A DNA stretch of 64,000 nucleotides from CAIVVT01 sp963757265 (GTDB taxonomy: Bacteria; Acidobacteriota; Terriglobia; Bryobacterales; Bryobacteraceae). Positions 32,366 to 40,801 of this stretch are shown piece after piece. The notes under the pieces are model-generated. The model was not told where the DNA came from. It was given only the letters and a program-made list of their open reading frames with translations, and ran no database searches. The DNA lies in assembly GCA_963757265.1 (NCBI GenBank), contig CAVWRA010000005.1, positions 1-64,000 on the forward strand. Reading direction: 5' to 3'. Both the position numbers and the translations under genes were made by a program. How positions within the stretch are numbered: the stretch's first letter is position 1; each line of letters begins with the position of its first letter.

Positions 32366-33508
32366 TCATGCGGCCGCTGCGACTGCGGATGGTTGTGCGC
32401 CCGTCAGGCGCAGGAGTGCGGTGCGGGTGGCGGGTTCTATGTCCTCAGGCACACTTTGGCCGCTGCAGAGGAAAGAAACCGGTCTGCCGGTCTCAATCGC
32501 CAGGCTGAGAACACCTCCGTAACAAGCGGTTTCATCGAGATGCGTGAAGACTAGATGAGTGGGCTTCAGCGGTTCGAGCCGCCCTGCCGTGCGTGCCAGA
32601 TCGGCACAACGCATGGTTGCCGGGACGACAAGATGAACATCGATTTCTGGACGCTCAAGGGCCGGGGCCCAGTCACGCAACAGTTCTGGTTCGCGTGGCC
32701 CCATTCCGGGAAGATCGACCAGAATTACTTCTTTCGCGCGATGCTCGTCCAGCGCCCGCATGAGACCGCTTGGCGTTTCAACGACCTCGCAACTGACGCC
32801 CAGGATCGCCGCGTATGTGCGCAATTGATCAGCGGCCGCGACGCGATAAGTGTCTGTGCTGATGATCAGTGTAGGCGTGTGTTGCTCCAATCCTGATCGA
32901 ATCGCCAGTTTGACCAAAGTAGAGGTCTTGCCGCTTCCGGCTGGTCCCGCGAAAGCAATCACCTTACGTGCGCTGCCCGGAGCGCCCAACACGGAGTCCA
33001 CACTGAGGCGGTTGCTGATTTCGCTCGCCAAAGCTCGCTGCAGCGCGGATTCTTCGATCGGCACGCCATCGTTGGTCAGACGGCGCGCCGCTGCGTGCAA
33101 GAGAGATTCCACCAAGGCCGGGGAAAAGTCGGCCGCGACCAGGCGGGCGCCAACTGGCAACAACTCTGGCGGGAGAATTGGAGCCATCCGGACGGCACAG
33201 CGAGCCAGCAGTTCCCGCATGGCAACGATCTCGCCCCAAATGACGTCTAAGTGCCCATCGCCCGACGACTTGACGGGAGCCGGGAAGGAATGACTGCCAG
33301 CGCTTTTCCCTCTGGCGGGGAGTCGTGGCGATGGATTGGGGGAGGGAGGCAACTCACCTTCAACGATCACTTCGTAGATTCCTAGGTGCCTTTCGGCCGC
33401 CTCTGTGCGGCGCGAAGCGACCAGGAGTGTTTCAGCCCCCATCCGGCGTGTGGCTTGCGCGAGGGCTTCCTCAACCGTATCGGCGAAGAATGATTTTCGG
33501 ATCGGCAC
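32366..33508 (-). CDS. flhF: flagellar biosynthesis SRP-type GTPase FlhF
   Basis: 380 residues with a GTG start overlapping the flhA stop by one base (TAGTG). The B-region opens with KSFFADTVEEALAQATRRMGAETLLVASRR; a Pro/Ser-rich linker follows (50-85). The NG GTPase domain has P-loop GPAGSGKT (188-195), G2 DTYRVAAADQLRTYA (219-233), DLPGMG (265-270) and a C-terminal VFTHLDETACYGGVLSL. FlhF places the flagellum, usually at the pole, and recruits FliF. Its usual partner ATPase FlhG/FleN is not found between flhF and fliA or elsewhere in the window. Confidence 0.94.
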   Translation of the reverse strand: MPIRKSFFADTVEEALAQATRRMGAETLLVASRRTEAAERHLGIYEVIVEGELPPSPNPSPRLPARGKSAGSHSFPAPVKSSGDGHLDVIWGEIVAMRELLARCAVRMAPILPPELLPVGARLVAADFSPALVESLLHAAARRLTNDGVPIEESALQRALASEISNRLSVDSVLGAPGSARKVIAFAGPAGSGKTSTLVKLAIRSGLEQHTPTLIISTDTYRVAAADQLRTYAAILGVSCEVVETPSGLMRALDEHRAKEVILVDLPGMGPREPELLRDWAPALERPEIDVHLVVPATMRCADLARTAGRLEPLKPTHLVFTHLDETACYGGVLSLAIETGRPVSFLCSGQSVPEDIEPATRTALLRLTGAQPSAVAAAA

Positions 33509-35661
33509 TATTCGGACCTCCCAAAACTCCCCAAGGAGATGACTTTGACACCGGCTGGAATCTCGCTATGTGAGAACACGCTGATTCCGGGGAATTGACT
33601 CTCGACAATCTGGCGAAGAAAGTAGCGCGCTCCCGCGCTGGTGATCACCGCGAAATTGCTGCCATGGCGAGCGGTGGCGGCTTTAGCTGCTTCCAAGGCG
33701 ACACGGAGCTGTTGTGGAGGGAGATTACAGTGGGAAACGAACTCCTGGTGTTCAACAGCTTGTTCAACCGTATGCTCCAGATTCAAGTCAGCTATTAGGG
33801 CGGGTAAGCTGCCCTCCTGCGAGAGGAACGGCTTCACGACGGAACGTCGGAGCGATTGCCTGACATAATCGGTTAGTAAAACGGGGTTCCGCGTCACCGC
33901 GGCCGCTTCGCTCAGGCTTTCGAGTATTGCCACGCCGTCACGGATCGTGACTCGTTCGCGTAACAGGTTTTGAAGGACGCGCTGGACAGTCGAAAGTGGT
34001 AGCAACTTCGGCACCAGGTCCTCGACGGCCCTCGGGTTGTCCTCCGCGAAACGATCCAGCAGGCGCTTGGCGTCTTGACGGGTAAACAACTCGTACGCAA
34101 AGCGGCGGAATAGCTCTGACAGATGCGTTCCCAATACGCTGAGGGGGTCGACGACCGTGCAGCCAGCCGAACGCGCCGCATCACCGGCTTCACTCGGGAC
34201 CCAACGAGCCTCCATTCCAAAAGCAGGCTCTTTCGTCGCCACTCCCTCCGAAGGTGCCTTGCCGTCGGGCGCCGGAATCACGAGCACCGAATTTGGCGGT
34301 AGTTCGAATCGCGCGACCTCGGTCCCGCGCACGAGCACCGCGTATTCCCTGGCTCTTAGGGACAGGTTATCGGTCACCCGGACGGGTGGGAGGATGTATC
34401 CTAACTCCGAGGCGGTCTGCTTGCGGATAACCGAGATGCGGCGCAACAACGGCGAATTGGCTCCGCCCTCGGCAAACTTCACTAGTCCAAGCCCCAGTTC
34501 AACGGCCAGCGGCTCAATTTGCAGCAGAGCCTCCAGATTGTCTTTGTGCGCGGAAACTGCAGCAGGCTCGGGAGCAGCAGCGGTCCCTTCCTGAGCTCTC
34601 TTGAGACGCCGTCCAACCCAAGCCACGCCTCCTGCGAAGACGAGAAAAGGGATCTTCGGCATCCCTGGCAGGATAGCCATCACGAGCAGCACGCCTGATG
34701 CGAGAAAAAGCGGTTTCGGAGAGTTGAAGACTTGTTGATGAACGTCAGAGCCCATGTCTCGATCCGAGCTTGCGCGTGTTACGATGAGTCCACCTGAAAT
34801 CGAGATCATCAAGGCTGGAATCACTGTGACGAGCCCATCGCCGATCGTCAGAACAGTGTAAGTTTGCAGAGCCTGGCTCAGCTCCATCCCGTGCTGTATG
34901 ACGCCGATGAGAAAACCGGCCACGATGTTGATTGAGGTAATCAAAATGCTCGCAACTGCGTCGCGCTGCGTGAAGCGCGTGGCGCCGTCCATGGCGCCAT
35001 AGAACTCAGCCTCCGACGCCAGTGCCTTGCGGCGTTGTTTTGCTTCGGCTTCATTGGTCAGTCCTGCGTTCAGATCGGCGTCAATTGACATCTGCTTGCC
35101 CGGCAAGGCGTCTAGCGTAAACCTGGCTGTGACTTCAGAAATGCGAACGGCGCCATGATTGATCACTACATACTGGATGGCTATGAGAACGAGAAACATG
35201 ACGACGCCGATGATGAAACTGCCTCCGACTACAAATCCGCCAAATGATTGAATTACCTCACCCGCTGCGCTTGTCCCATGTGCACCGTTGAGCAAAATCA
35301 AGCGGGAAGAGGATACGTTAAGTGCAAGTCGGAACAATGTCATCAGTAGCAAGAGCGTGGGAAAAACGCTAAAATCAACTGGTCTTCGGATGTTCATTGA
35401 GACTAGCAATATAATGGTTGATAGTGTGATATTGGCACTAATAAGAATGTCGAGGATAAACGCCGGAAGAGGTGTAACCATGGCCAGAAGAATGCCGAGC
35501 ACAGCGATAGGGACCACAAATTCCGCCGGCGCAAGTCTTTGCCATCCAGCACCAGCATGCTCCTTCGCGGCCGCCCGCACGCTTTCAGTCTTAGATACGG
35601 AATGATTTGAGGAGACTTTTCGATCCACCGCCGCAGGACTTGAAACAACCGGTGCTGTCAT
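33508..35661 (-). CDS. flhA: flagellar export gate protein FlhA
   Basis: 717 residues. The first 40 are a polar extension. Eight TM helices lie at about 48-340, with the FHIPEP signature in the loop (NHGAVRISEVTARFTLDALPGKQMSIDADLNAGL). The cytoplasmic export-platform domain covers about 380-717 (LELGLGLVKF, IRKQTASELGYILPPVRVTDNLSL, VIDPLSVLGTHL-like). FlhA forms the nonameric ring that docks chaperone-substrate complexes in the type III export apparatus. The gene is AT-richer than its neighbours: one 60-base line from 35401 has only 20 G+C. Confidence 0.97.
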   Translation of the reverse strand: MTAPVVSSPAAVDRKVSSNHSVSKTESVRAAAKEHAGAGWQRLAPAEFVVPIAVLGILLAMVTPLPAFILDILISANITLSTIILLVSMNIRRPVDFSVFPTLLLLMTLFRLALNVSSSRLILLNGAHGTSAAGEVIQSFGGFVVGGSFIIGVVMFLVLIAIQYVVINHGAVRISEVTARFTLDALPGKQMSIDADLNAGLTNEAEAKQRRKALASEAEFYGAMDGATRFTQRDAVASILITSINIVAGFLIGVIQHGMELSQALQTYTVLTIGDGLVTVIPALMISISGGLIVTRASSDRDMGSDVHQQVFNSPKPLFLASGVLLVMAILPGMPKIPFLVFAGGVAWVGRRLKRAQEGTAAAPEPAAVSAHKDNLEALLQIEPLAVELGLGLVKFAEGGANSPLLRRISVIRKQTASELGYILPPVRVTDNLSLRAREYAVLVRGTEVARFELPPNSVLVIPAPDGKAPSEGVATKEPAFGMEARWVPSEAGDAARSAGCTVVDPLSVLGTHLSELFRRFAYELFTRQDAKRLLDRFAEDNPRAVEDLVPKLLPLSTVQRVLQNLLRERVTIRDGVAILESLSEAAAVTRNPVLLTDYVRQSLRRSVVKPFLSQEGSLPALIADLNLEHTVEQAVEHQEFVSHCNLPPQQLRVALEAAKAATARHGSNFAVITSAGARYFLRQIVESQFPGISVFSHSEIPAGVKVISLGSFGRSE

Positions 35662-35682
35662 GACTGTAATTTCGTTCTTTGG

Positions 35683-36753
35683 CTAATATCGTCTCTTGTT
35701 AAAGAGTCTAAAAATATACGCGAGAACCTCCGCGACCGCCTTATAAAGGTTTTCCGGAATCTCTTCCCCCACTTCACAATTGTTATATAATGCCTGTGCG
35801 AGCGGCGGATTTTCAATAATTGGAACCTGGTGTTTACGCGCTATGTCACGGATACGCATCGCGAGAACATTCTTGCCTTTGGCAACTACTCTCGGCGCCG
35901 CCATCTCCATGTGCTCATAGCGCAAAGCAACCGCAAAATGCGTGGGATTTACGATCAATGCAGATGCTTTCGGTACCTCCGCCATCATCCGGCGCCGCAG
36001 CAGTTCGTGGCGCAATCGTCGGATTCGCATTTTGATCTCAGGACTACCCTCGTTTTGTCTCCACTCCTCTCTTACTTCTTGTTTTGTCATTTTTAGTTGC
36101 TCTAAATAGCGTTGCCGCTGACGAAACAGGTCAATGGTGCCCCATACGAAAATGACTGCGGTAGCCATTAATAGAAAACCCTTAAAGACCGCATTGAGGT
36201 ACAAGAAAGATTGGTTGAGCGACCTGTAGGGCAAGGTCAAAAAACCCGGCGCGTAGCATTCAAAGGCTCTCCAACCGACATAGCACAGGAGACTAAGGAA
36301 GATGATTGCCTCTCCGGCAGAGCTGAGGTTATGCTTTGGTAAATCTTTGAGGCGGGGGATTGGATCTAGTCTGGAGAAGTCTGGAGCTAGTCTCGCCGAC
36401 GCCAAGCCAAATCCCGTGACTACCAATTGAGCGGCTACTGATGTCGTCAATATCGCAATTCCGGCTATAACCACGGGCAATAGCCAGGTTGCGAAAATCT
36501 CAAGCGCTCCCAACCGTACACTGGCGGCAGTCACGTCTGCATTGAATGCGGAACGCAGCATGAGGCGCGAACACTCCAGTAGAGTACGACTCCAATAACG
36601 CTCCGTGCCGACGAGAATGGCGATGAGAACGGAAAATCCAACCGAGGATACAAATTCCTTGCTGACGGGATACTTGCCCTCTTCTCTAGCTTTTTTGAGG
36701 CGTTGCGGTGTCGCCTTTTCCGTTTTTTGGCTGCGCTCAGACACTTGGTCCAC
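35683..36753 (-). CDS. flhB: flagellar export switch protein FlhB
   Basis: 356 residues. The N-terminal cytoplasmic tail (ERSQKTEKATPQRLKKAREEGKYPVSKE) is a hallmark. Four TM segments lie between about 35 and 210, and the cytoplasmic domain carries the autocleavage motif N269-P-T-H272 (ALIVNPTHFAVALRYE). Cleavage between N and P switches export from rod/hook to filament substrates together with FliK, encoded in the same operon. Family elements PRVVAKGKNVLAMRIRDIA and PIIENPPLAQALYN are intact. It is immediately followed by flhA (21 bases) and directly abuts fliR. Confidence 0.97.
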   Translation of the reverse strand: MDQVSERSQKTEKATPQRLKKAREEGKYPVSKEFVSSVGFSVLIAILVGTERYWSRTLLECSRLMLRSAFNADVTAASVRLGALEIFATWLLPVVIAGIAILTTSVAAQLVVTGFGLASARLAPDFSRLDPIPRLKDLPKHNLSSAGEAIIFLSLLCYVGWRAFECYAPGFLTLPYRSLNQSFLYLNAVFKGFLLMATAVIFVWGTIDLFRQRQRYLEQLKMTKQEVREEWRQNEGSPEIKMRIRRLRHELLRRRMMAEVPKASALIVNPTHFAVALRYEHMEMAAPRVVAKGKNVLAMRIRDIARKHQVPIIENPPLAQALYNNCEVGEEIPENLYKAVAEVLAYIFRLFNKRRY

Positions 36754-37521
36754 TCACCTCGTCAATGCATGCAGAACATCTACGGCTGATAGCGCCAGTC
36801 GTTGGTAAAGCCACTGCAAAACCGGTAGGAGAGCCGCCGCCGACGCCATCAACCCTAACAATTTCAATGCGAACGAAACCGAGAGGATGTGCACCTGAGG
36901 CTGCAACCGGCCAAACAATCCGATACAGAGATCGGCCAGAAGGAGCAAAGCGATTACAGGTAGAGCGAGTTGAACTCCGACCTCCAGGCAACGACTCGAG
37001 AAGTTAAGAAATAATTGCGCTGCCTCAGGACTTCGAATTGATACGTGTCCGGGTTCGCGGTTCAGCCCAGCCGCGAGGGCGCGAATCAGTCCTGAAAAAA
37101 GCGGTGATTGGAAAAATAAGAGATTGGCAGTGATGCTCATTGCAGATGGCAAAATTCCGGAGTCAGACTCACTGAACGGATCGATCGTCGAGGCGTACGA
37201 AAACCCGGCCAGAATAGCCATAATCTGTCCGCCGAACGTAAGTGCTTCTACGACTAGGGCTGCGACGAGACTTATGCTGATTCCAGTTAATAAATCCACA
37301 AGCAGCTGGGTTAAAAGGTCATCGCTCGGTCTGCTTGAGGGGAATGCATTAGGCGATGCAGTGCTTAAGACGATCGCGAGTGAAATGGCGACAAGGACTC
37401 TGGCTGCGGGAGGAAGATTCTTGTAGCCAGGCAGGGGCAAAAAAACGAGCATTGCGCTCAGCCGCAGGAAGCCAGAACATAACCGAAACAGTGAGAACGG
37501 CTCGAGCAGTTCAGCGGGCAT
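36754..37521 (-). CDS. fliR: flagellar export gate protein FliR
   Basis: 255 residues, all hydrophobic with short polar loops, about six segments as in FliR. Typical elements: RLSAMLVFLPLPGYKNLPPAARVLVAISLAIVLS near the start and EVGVQLALPVIALLLLADLCIGLFGRLQPQVHILSVSFALKLLGL in the C-terminal half. With FliP and FliQ it builds the helical export gate in the MS-ring. The start overlaps fliQ by 11 bases and the stop abuts the flhB start, so the four gate genes are translationally coupled. Confidence 0.95.
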   Translation of the reverse strand: MPAELLEPFSLFRLCSGFLRLSAMLVFLPLPGYKNLPPAARVLVAISLAIVLSTASPNAFPSSRPSDDLLTQLLVDLLTGISISLVAALVVEALTFGGQIMAILAGFSYASTIDPFSESDSGILPSAMSITANLLFFQSPLFSGLIRALAAGLNREPGHVSIRSPEAAQLFLNFSSRCLEVGVQLALPVIALLLLADLCIGLFGRLQPQVHILSVSFALKLLGLMASAAALLPVLQWLYQRLALSAVDVLHALTR

Positions 37522-37780
37522 ACTTCGGCAAGTCTTGGAATAAAGAGGTGGTGTAGGTTGTCAGTCGAAGAACAATCCATGGAAGTAACATTATTATGGC
37601 GACAAAAAAAGCGAGGAGTCTCGGTACTGCAGAAAACGAGGGGTCTTGTATCGATGTGATTATTTGGAAAAGGCTGATAATGATGCCCGCGATTAGTCCC
37701 ACAAGGAGAAGAGGCAAGCTAATCCAGAAGCTGCTCCATAACATACCTGACACAAGATCAACCACGGATTGATCATTCAT
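37511..37780 (-). CDS. fliQ: flagellar export gate protein FliQ
   Basis: 89 residues, the usual FliQ size, with two TM helices at about 12-38 and 52-75 and the conserved segment LVGLIAGIIISLFQIITSIQDPSFSAVPRL between and around them. Four copies surround the FliP/FliR core of the export gate. Spacing of 3 bases to fliP and an 11-base overlap with fliR place it in the operon. The local composition is AT-rich (24 of 60 bases G+C at 37561-37620). Confidence 0.95.
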   Translation of the reverse strand: MNDQSVVDLVSGMLWSSFWISLPLLLVGLIAGIIISLFQIITSIQDPSFSAVPRLLAFFVAIIMLLPWIVLRLTTYTTSLFQDLPKYAR

Positions 37781-37783
37781 TTT

Positions 37784-38482
37784 TTAAGTCACACTCCTAA
37801 GCAGCGATCCGACTATAAGGTTCCATCCATCAACTAGTACAAAAAGCAGGATCTTAAATGGCGCAGAGATCATAGCAGGGGGCAGTTGGACCATGCCGAT
37901 AGAGAGCGTCAGAGAGGCTACGATGAGGTCGATAATCAAAAATGGAAGGAACAGCACGGCCCCTATCTGAAACGAGGCTCTAAGTTCGGAAAGGACATAG
38001 GCTGGCGCGAGAATTCGTAAGCTCAATTCGTCCGGCCTCTTTGGAGCTGGAGTCTTGGCAATTTCGATAATGAGCGCAAGGTCCCTTTCGCGACAAAAGC
38101 GGATTAGGTAGGTCCGGATAGGCCGTGATCCCTCTTCCCAGGCTTGCTCTGGGCTGAGCCGGTGTTCTTGGTACGGCACCCATCCTTGTCGGTAGGCGTC
38201 CGCGGCCACCGGTTGCATGATCACGATCGTCAGAAAGAGCGACAGGCCGAGTAGAACTTGGTTGCTGGGTACAGACTGGGTGCCGAGGGCCTGCCGCAGG
38301 AAGTGCAGTACGACTGTCAGGCGCAGGAAGGGAGTCAGGGACACGAGAATTGCCGGGAGAACCGTCAGTGCTGTCAGAAGAACGACGATCTGGGTCGTTG
38401 CTAAGGACTCTCCGCCGAGCAAAGAGGAAAAGAGGTCACTTCGAATTGGACTGGCCGCCGGGAGGAGCAAGGATGGAGTCAA
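37784..38482 (-). CDS. fliP: flagellar export gate protein FliP
   Basis: 232 residues. The conserved core QIVVLLTALTVLPAILVSLTPFLRLTVVLHFLRQALGTQSVPSNQVLLGLSLFLT and the C-terminal PAYVLSELRASFQIGAVLFLPFLIIDLIVASLTLSIGMVQLPP with PFKILLFVLVDGWNLIVGSL are unmistakable. Five FliP subunits form the gate pore. The N-terminus is short, with no classic cleavable signal peptide before the first TM. It overlaps fliO by 4 bases. Confidence 0.97.
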   Translation of the reverse strand: MTPSLLLPAASPIRSDLFSSLLGGESLATTQIVVLLTALTVLPAILVSLTPFLRLTVVLHFLRQALGTQSVPSNQVLLGLSLFLTIVIMQPVAADAYRQGWVPYQEHRLSPEQAWEEGSRPIRTYLIRFCRERDLALIIEIAKTPAPKRPDELSLRILAPAYVLSELRASFQIGAVLFLPFLIIDLIVASLTLSIGMVQLPPAMISAPFKILLFVLVDGWNLIVGSLLRSVT

Positions 38483-38787
38483 ATCGTCCCCTTTCCCCCG
38501 TTTTCGGTGGGACGTTCAGCCACAGGCGCGATCGCGGGGGGTGGCAACACTTGTATTCCTTGCGGATGTGTTGCAACGATGTAGACCTGCCCCGCGATGG
38601 ATACCAGATGGAGGGTGTGCTGGGGAGTTAGCGCCTGGCGAGAGAGCACGCTCAGTTTGAGATCCGGCTGCGTCGAAGCACGGATCCAGCCCTGCACCGA
38701 AAGCCTGCCCCTGCGGGCAATCCAGATCATGACAACCAGCAGGGCGCAAAAGACGAGTGCGATGATCAGTTGTTCGATGGGCTTCAT
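38479..38787 (-). CDS. fliO: flagellar biosynthesis protein FliO
   Basis: 102 residues. An N-terminal TM helix (about 5-24, EQLIIALVFCALLVVMIWIAR) is followed by a small cytoplasmic beta domain with the FliO pattern LKLSVLSRQALTPQHTLHLVSIAGQVYIVATHPQGIQVL. FliO assists assembly of the FliP ring. Assignment rests on this pattern and on its exact position between fliN and fliP, since FliO is poorly conserved. The C-terminus (VAERPTENGGKG) is disordered. Confidence 0.88.
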   Translation of the reverse strand: MKPIEQLIIALVFCALLVVMIWIARRGRLSVQGWIRASTQPDLKLSVLSRQALTPQHTLHLVSIAGQVYIVATHPQGIQVLPPPAIAPVAERPTENGGKGTI

Positions 38788-38791
38788 TGGC

Positions 38792-39040
38792 TCATTTGTC
38801 GTTGTTGAATCCGGTGATTCTGAGGCCCATCGTGTTCTCGATGATCACGATTTCGCCGAAGGCCGCGACACCGCCGCCGATGAGAATGTCGATGTTCTCT
38901 CCGGCCGACCGGTGCAATCGGATGATGCCGCCCGCGTCGAGTTCGAGCAATTCACGGAGGGACATAATGCACTGGTCCAGTTCAACAGAGATCTCCAGCG
39001 GCACATCGGCCATCGAGCAGATCTGGTCTTCCGCCTTCAT
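38792..39040 (-). CDS. fliN: flagellar motor switch protein FliN (minimal)
   Basis: 82 residues, essentially one SpoA domain: MADVPLEISVELDQCIMSLRELLELDAGGIIRLHRSAGENIDILIGGGVAAFGEIVIIENTMGLRITG. FliN binds the FliM C-terminal domain at the base of the C-ring and helps deliver FliH-bound export cargo. The length is below E. coli FliN (137) because the N-terminal tail is missing. It overlaps flgE by 4 bases and sits 4 bases before fliO. Confidence 0.95.
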   Translation of the reverse strand: MKAEDQICSMADVPLEISVELDQCIMSLRELLELDAGGIIRLHRSAGENIDILIGGGVAAFGEIVIIENTMGLRITGFNNDK

Positions 39041-40359
39041 TGCCGTATCAAGGCGATGGTGTCTTGGCTCAATTGATCGCTGGTCGTAACGACCTTTGAG
39101 TTTGCTTCATAGGCCCTCTGATATACGATCAAGTTCGTGAATTCGGTAGCGATATCGACATTGGAAGCTTCAATAGACCCACCGAGAATCTGTCCGCGGC
39201 CACCGGTGTTGGGCATGCCAACTGCGGGCAATGAGGAGGAGGAACTCAGCTGGAAGTTGTTATTGCCGGCAGCCACCAAGGAGTCGGGATTTACGATGTT
39301 GGCCAAGGCCAGTTGCCCGACGGTGAGCTGTTGACCGTCGGAAAATGAGGCCACGATGGTCCCGCCGTTCCCAATCCCAACATCTGTCAATTGGGATGAG
39401 GCTGATCCATTTTGCGAATTCGCTGAAACAGCAGAGGTTTGCGCGAACTGTGTCAATTGAGCTACTCCGGACGAGTTATAGAGATCCCATGTGATTGCAG
39501 GCACGGTCGGTGGCGGCCCTGCGGCGGCCGTGGTGCCTGTCATATCAGAGGCGCCATCCTTCAGGCCGGTCAGGGTCACCGTAGGTTCTGCTGTTGCGAG
39601 TGGAGATGTCAAATTGCCTTGCGAATCAAAGGTGAGGGTCCCTCCCTGGACCACAGATTTGCCGCTGGTAAAGTCCGAGCCCGGAACAGACATCTGATAG
39701 TCCCACGAGCCGTTTCCTTGATTCCAGAAACTCACCGTCACTTGATGTGTTTCACCCAAGGAGTCATATACCTGCATTGTGGTGGAGAAATTCGGTGTGT
39801 TGGTATTGCCAGTCGTCGGGTCTTTTACTGGTGTCACCGCAGCAGTTGAGTCAAGATTCATCGTCAGGGACATATTCGACGTCGCCACAGGCGGAATGAG
39901 CGTTCCTAGAGGCACCGTTACGGCTGTGAGAGGTTGTGTCGTGTCTATGGTGCCATTAGCGCTTGCATTCCACCCTTGCACGACATCGCCTTCCGCCGTA
40001 GCGAGTTGTCCCTGCTTGTTGACGACTAAATTGCCGCCCCTTGTGTACAGAGTCGCATTCGTGGACGGATCCTGCACGATTAGAAAACCATTCCCTTGAA
40101 TCGCGACATCGGTTGGCGAACTCGACGTTTGGATCGCCCCTTGCGAGAATTCCCGGAGCGTAACCGGCGGGGCCACACCGAATCCAACCTGGGTCTCGCC
40201 CAGGCCGGCCCCCAAGGACTCTGTCACGAGATCGCTAAACGAGACAGTACTCGTCTTGTATGCGGTTGTGTTTAAGTTGGCAAGGTTATTCCCGACGACG
40301 GCGATTGCAGTCGTGTCGGCATCTAGTGCCGAGAGTGCCGTATTGAAAGAAGTGAACAC
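39037..40359 (-). CDS. flgE: flagellar hook protein FlgE
   Basis: 440 residues with a GTG start preceded by AGGAGG (8-9 bases). The N-terminal rod/hook helix FNTALSALDADTTAIAVVGNNLANLNTTAYK, the D0/D1 boundary DVAIQGNGFLIVQDPSTNATLYTRGGNLVVNKQGQL, a FlgE D2 domain (PNFSTTMQVYDSLGETHQVTVSFW) and the C-terminal SNVDIATEFTNLIVYQRAYEANSKVVTTSDQL are all intact. The hook polymer joins rod and filament. The variable middle is rich in Ser, Thr, Gly and Asn, as expected for exported structural subunits. Confidence 0.96.
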   Translation of the reverse strand: MFTSFNTALSALDADTTAIAVVGNNLANLNTTAYKTSTVSFSDLVTESLGAGLGETQVGFGVAPPVTLREFSQGAIQTSSSPTDVAIQGNGFLIVQDPSTNATLYTRGGNLVVNKQGQLATAEGDVVQGWNASANGTIDTTQPLTAVTVPLGTLIPPVATSNMSLTMNLDSTAAVTPVKDPTTGNTNTPNFSTTMQVYDSLGETHQVTVSFWNQGNGSWDYQMSVPGSDFTSGKSVVQGGTLTFDSQGNLTSPLATAEPTVTLTGLKDGASDMTGTTAAAGPPPTVPAITWDLYNSSGVAQLTQFAQTSAVSANSQNGSASSQLTDVGIGNGGTIVASFSDGQQLTVGQLALANIVNPDSLVAAGNNNFQLSSSSSLPAVGMPNTGGRGQILGGSIEASNVDIATEFTNLIVYQRAYEANSKVVTTSDQLSQDTIALIRQ

Positions 40360-40421
40360 CTAATTTACCTCCTGTTGATACGTCCGGTCCTTAAAAATGA
40401 ATGAGCACTTGGCGCTTCGCA

Positions 40422-40799
40422 TTAAGACAAGGCATTCGAAGATGCGGTTCCCTGTGGCGTGTGCTGGGCGGCACTGACGTCACTTCCAGATGAGATGGCA
40501 GTGCCGGAACTGCTCTGCTGTGAGTTTGTTGTGCCACCGACTGCTACATCGATTTGCCCCACTGATTGATTGATGTTGATGAGTTGCTCGAGGTCCGAAA
40601 ACTGAGCTAATTGGGTAATAAACGTCGTACTGTCCGTCGGATCCAGCGGATCCTGATTCTGGATCTGTGCGACGAGGAGCTGTAGGAACGTCTGCTCGTC
40701 ACCCAAAGCGTTGGTAGTGGAGTCAGTACTGGTCGTCGAGGAAGAAGATGATGTTGAGTGTGGGGTTGTTATAGCGGGCGTCGTGATAGGTGTGGTCAT
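40422..40799 (-). CDS. flgD: flagellar hook cap protein FlgD (short form)
   Basis: 125 residues. The FlgD core FLQLLVAQIQNQDPLDPTDSTTFITQLAQFSDLEQLININQSV (about 37-80) is perfectly recognisable. Only this N-terminal cap region is present: the Ig-like and Tudor-like C-terminal domains of full-length FlgD (about 220 residues) are missing and replaced by a Ser/Gly/Gln-rich tail. The first 30 residues are Thr/Ser runs. FlgD caps the growing hook. A GGAG lies 7 bases before the ATG. It follows fliK by 2 bases, the usual partner order. Confidence 0.93.
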   Translation of the reverse strand: MTTPITTPAITTPHSTSSSSSTTSTDSTTNALGDEQTFLQLLVAQIQNQDPLDPTDSTTFITQLAQFSDLEQLININQSVGQIDVAVGGTTNSQQSSSGTAISSGSDVSAAQHTPQGTASSNALS

Positions 40800-40801
40800 T
40801 G

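Noticed and set aside
32566..32584. GGTTCGAGCC, like a tRNA T-loop
   Set aside because: It lies inside flhF and no acceptor, D or anticodon stem can be built around it. A similar GTTCGAAT at 34302 is inside flhA.
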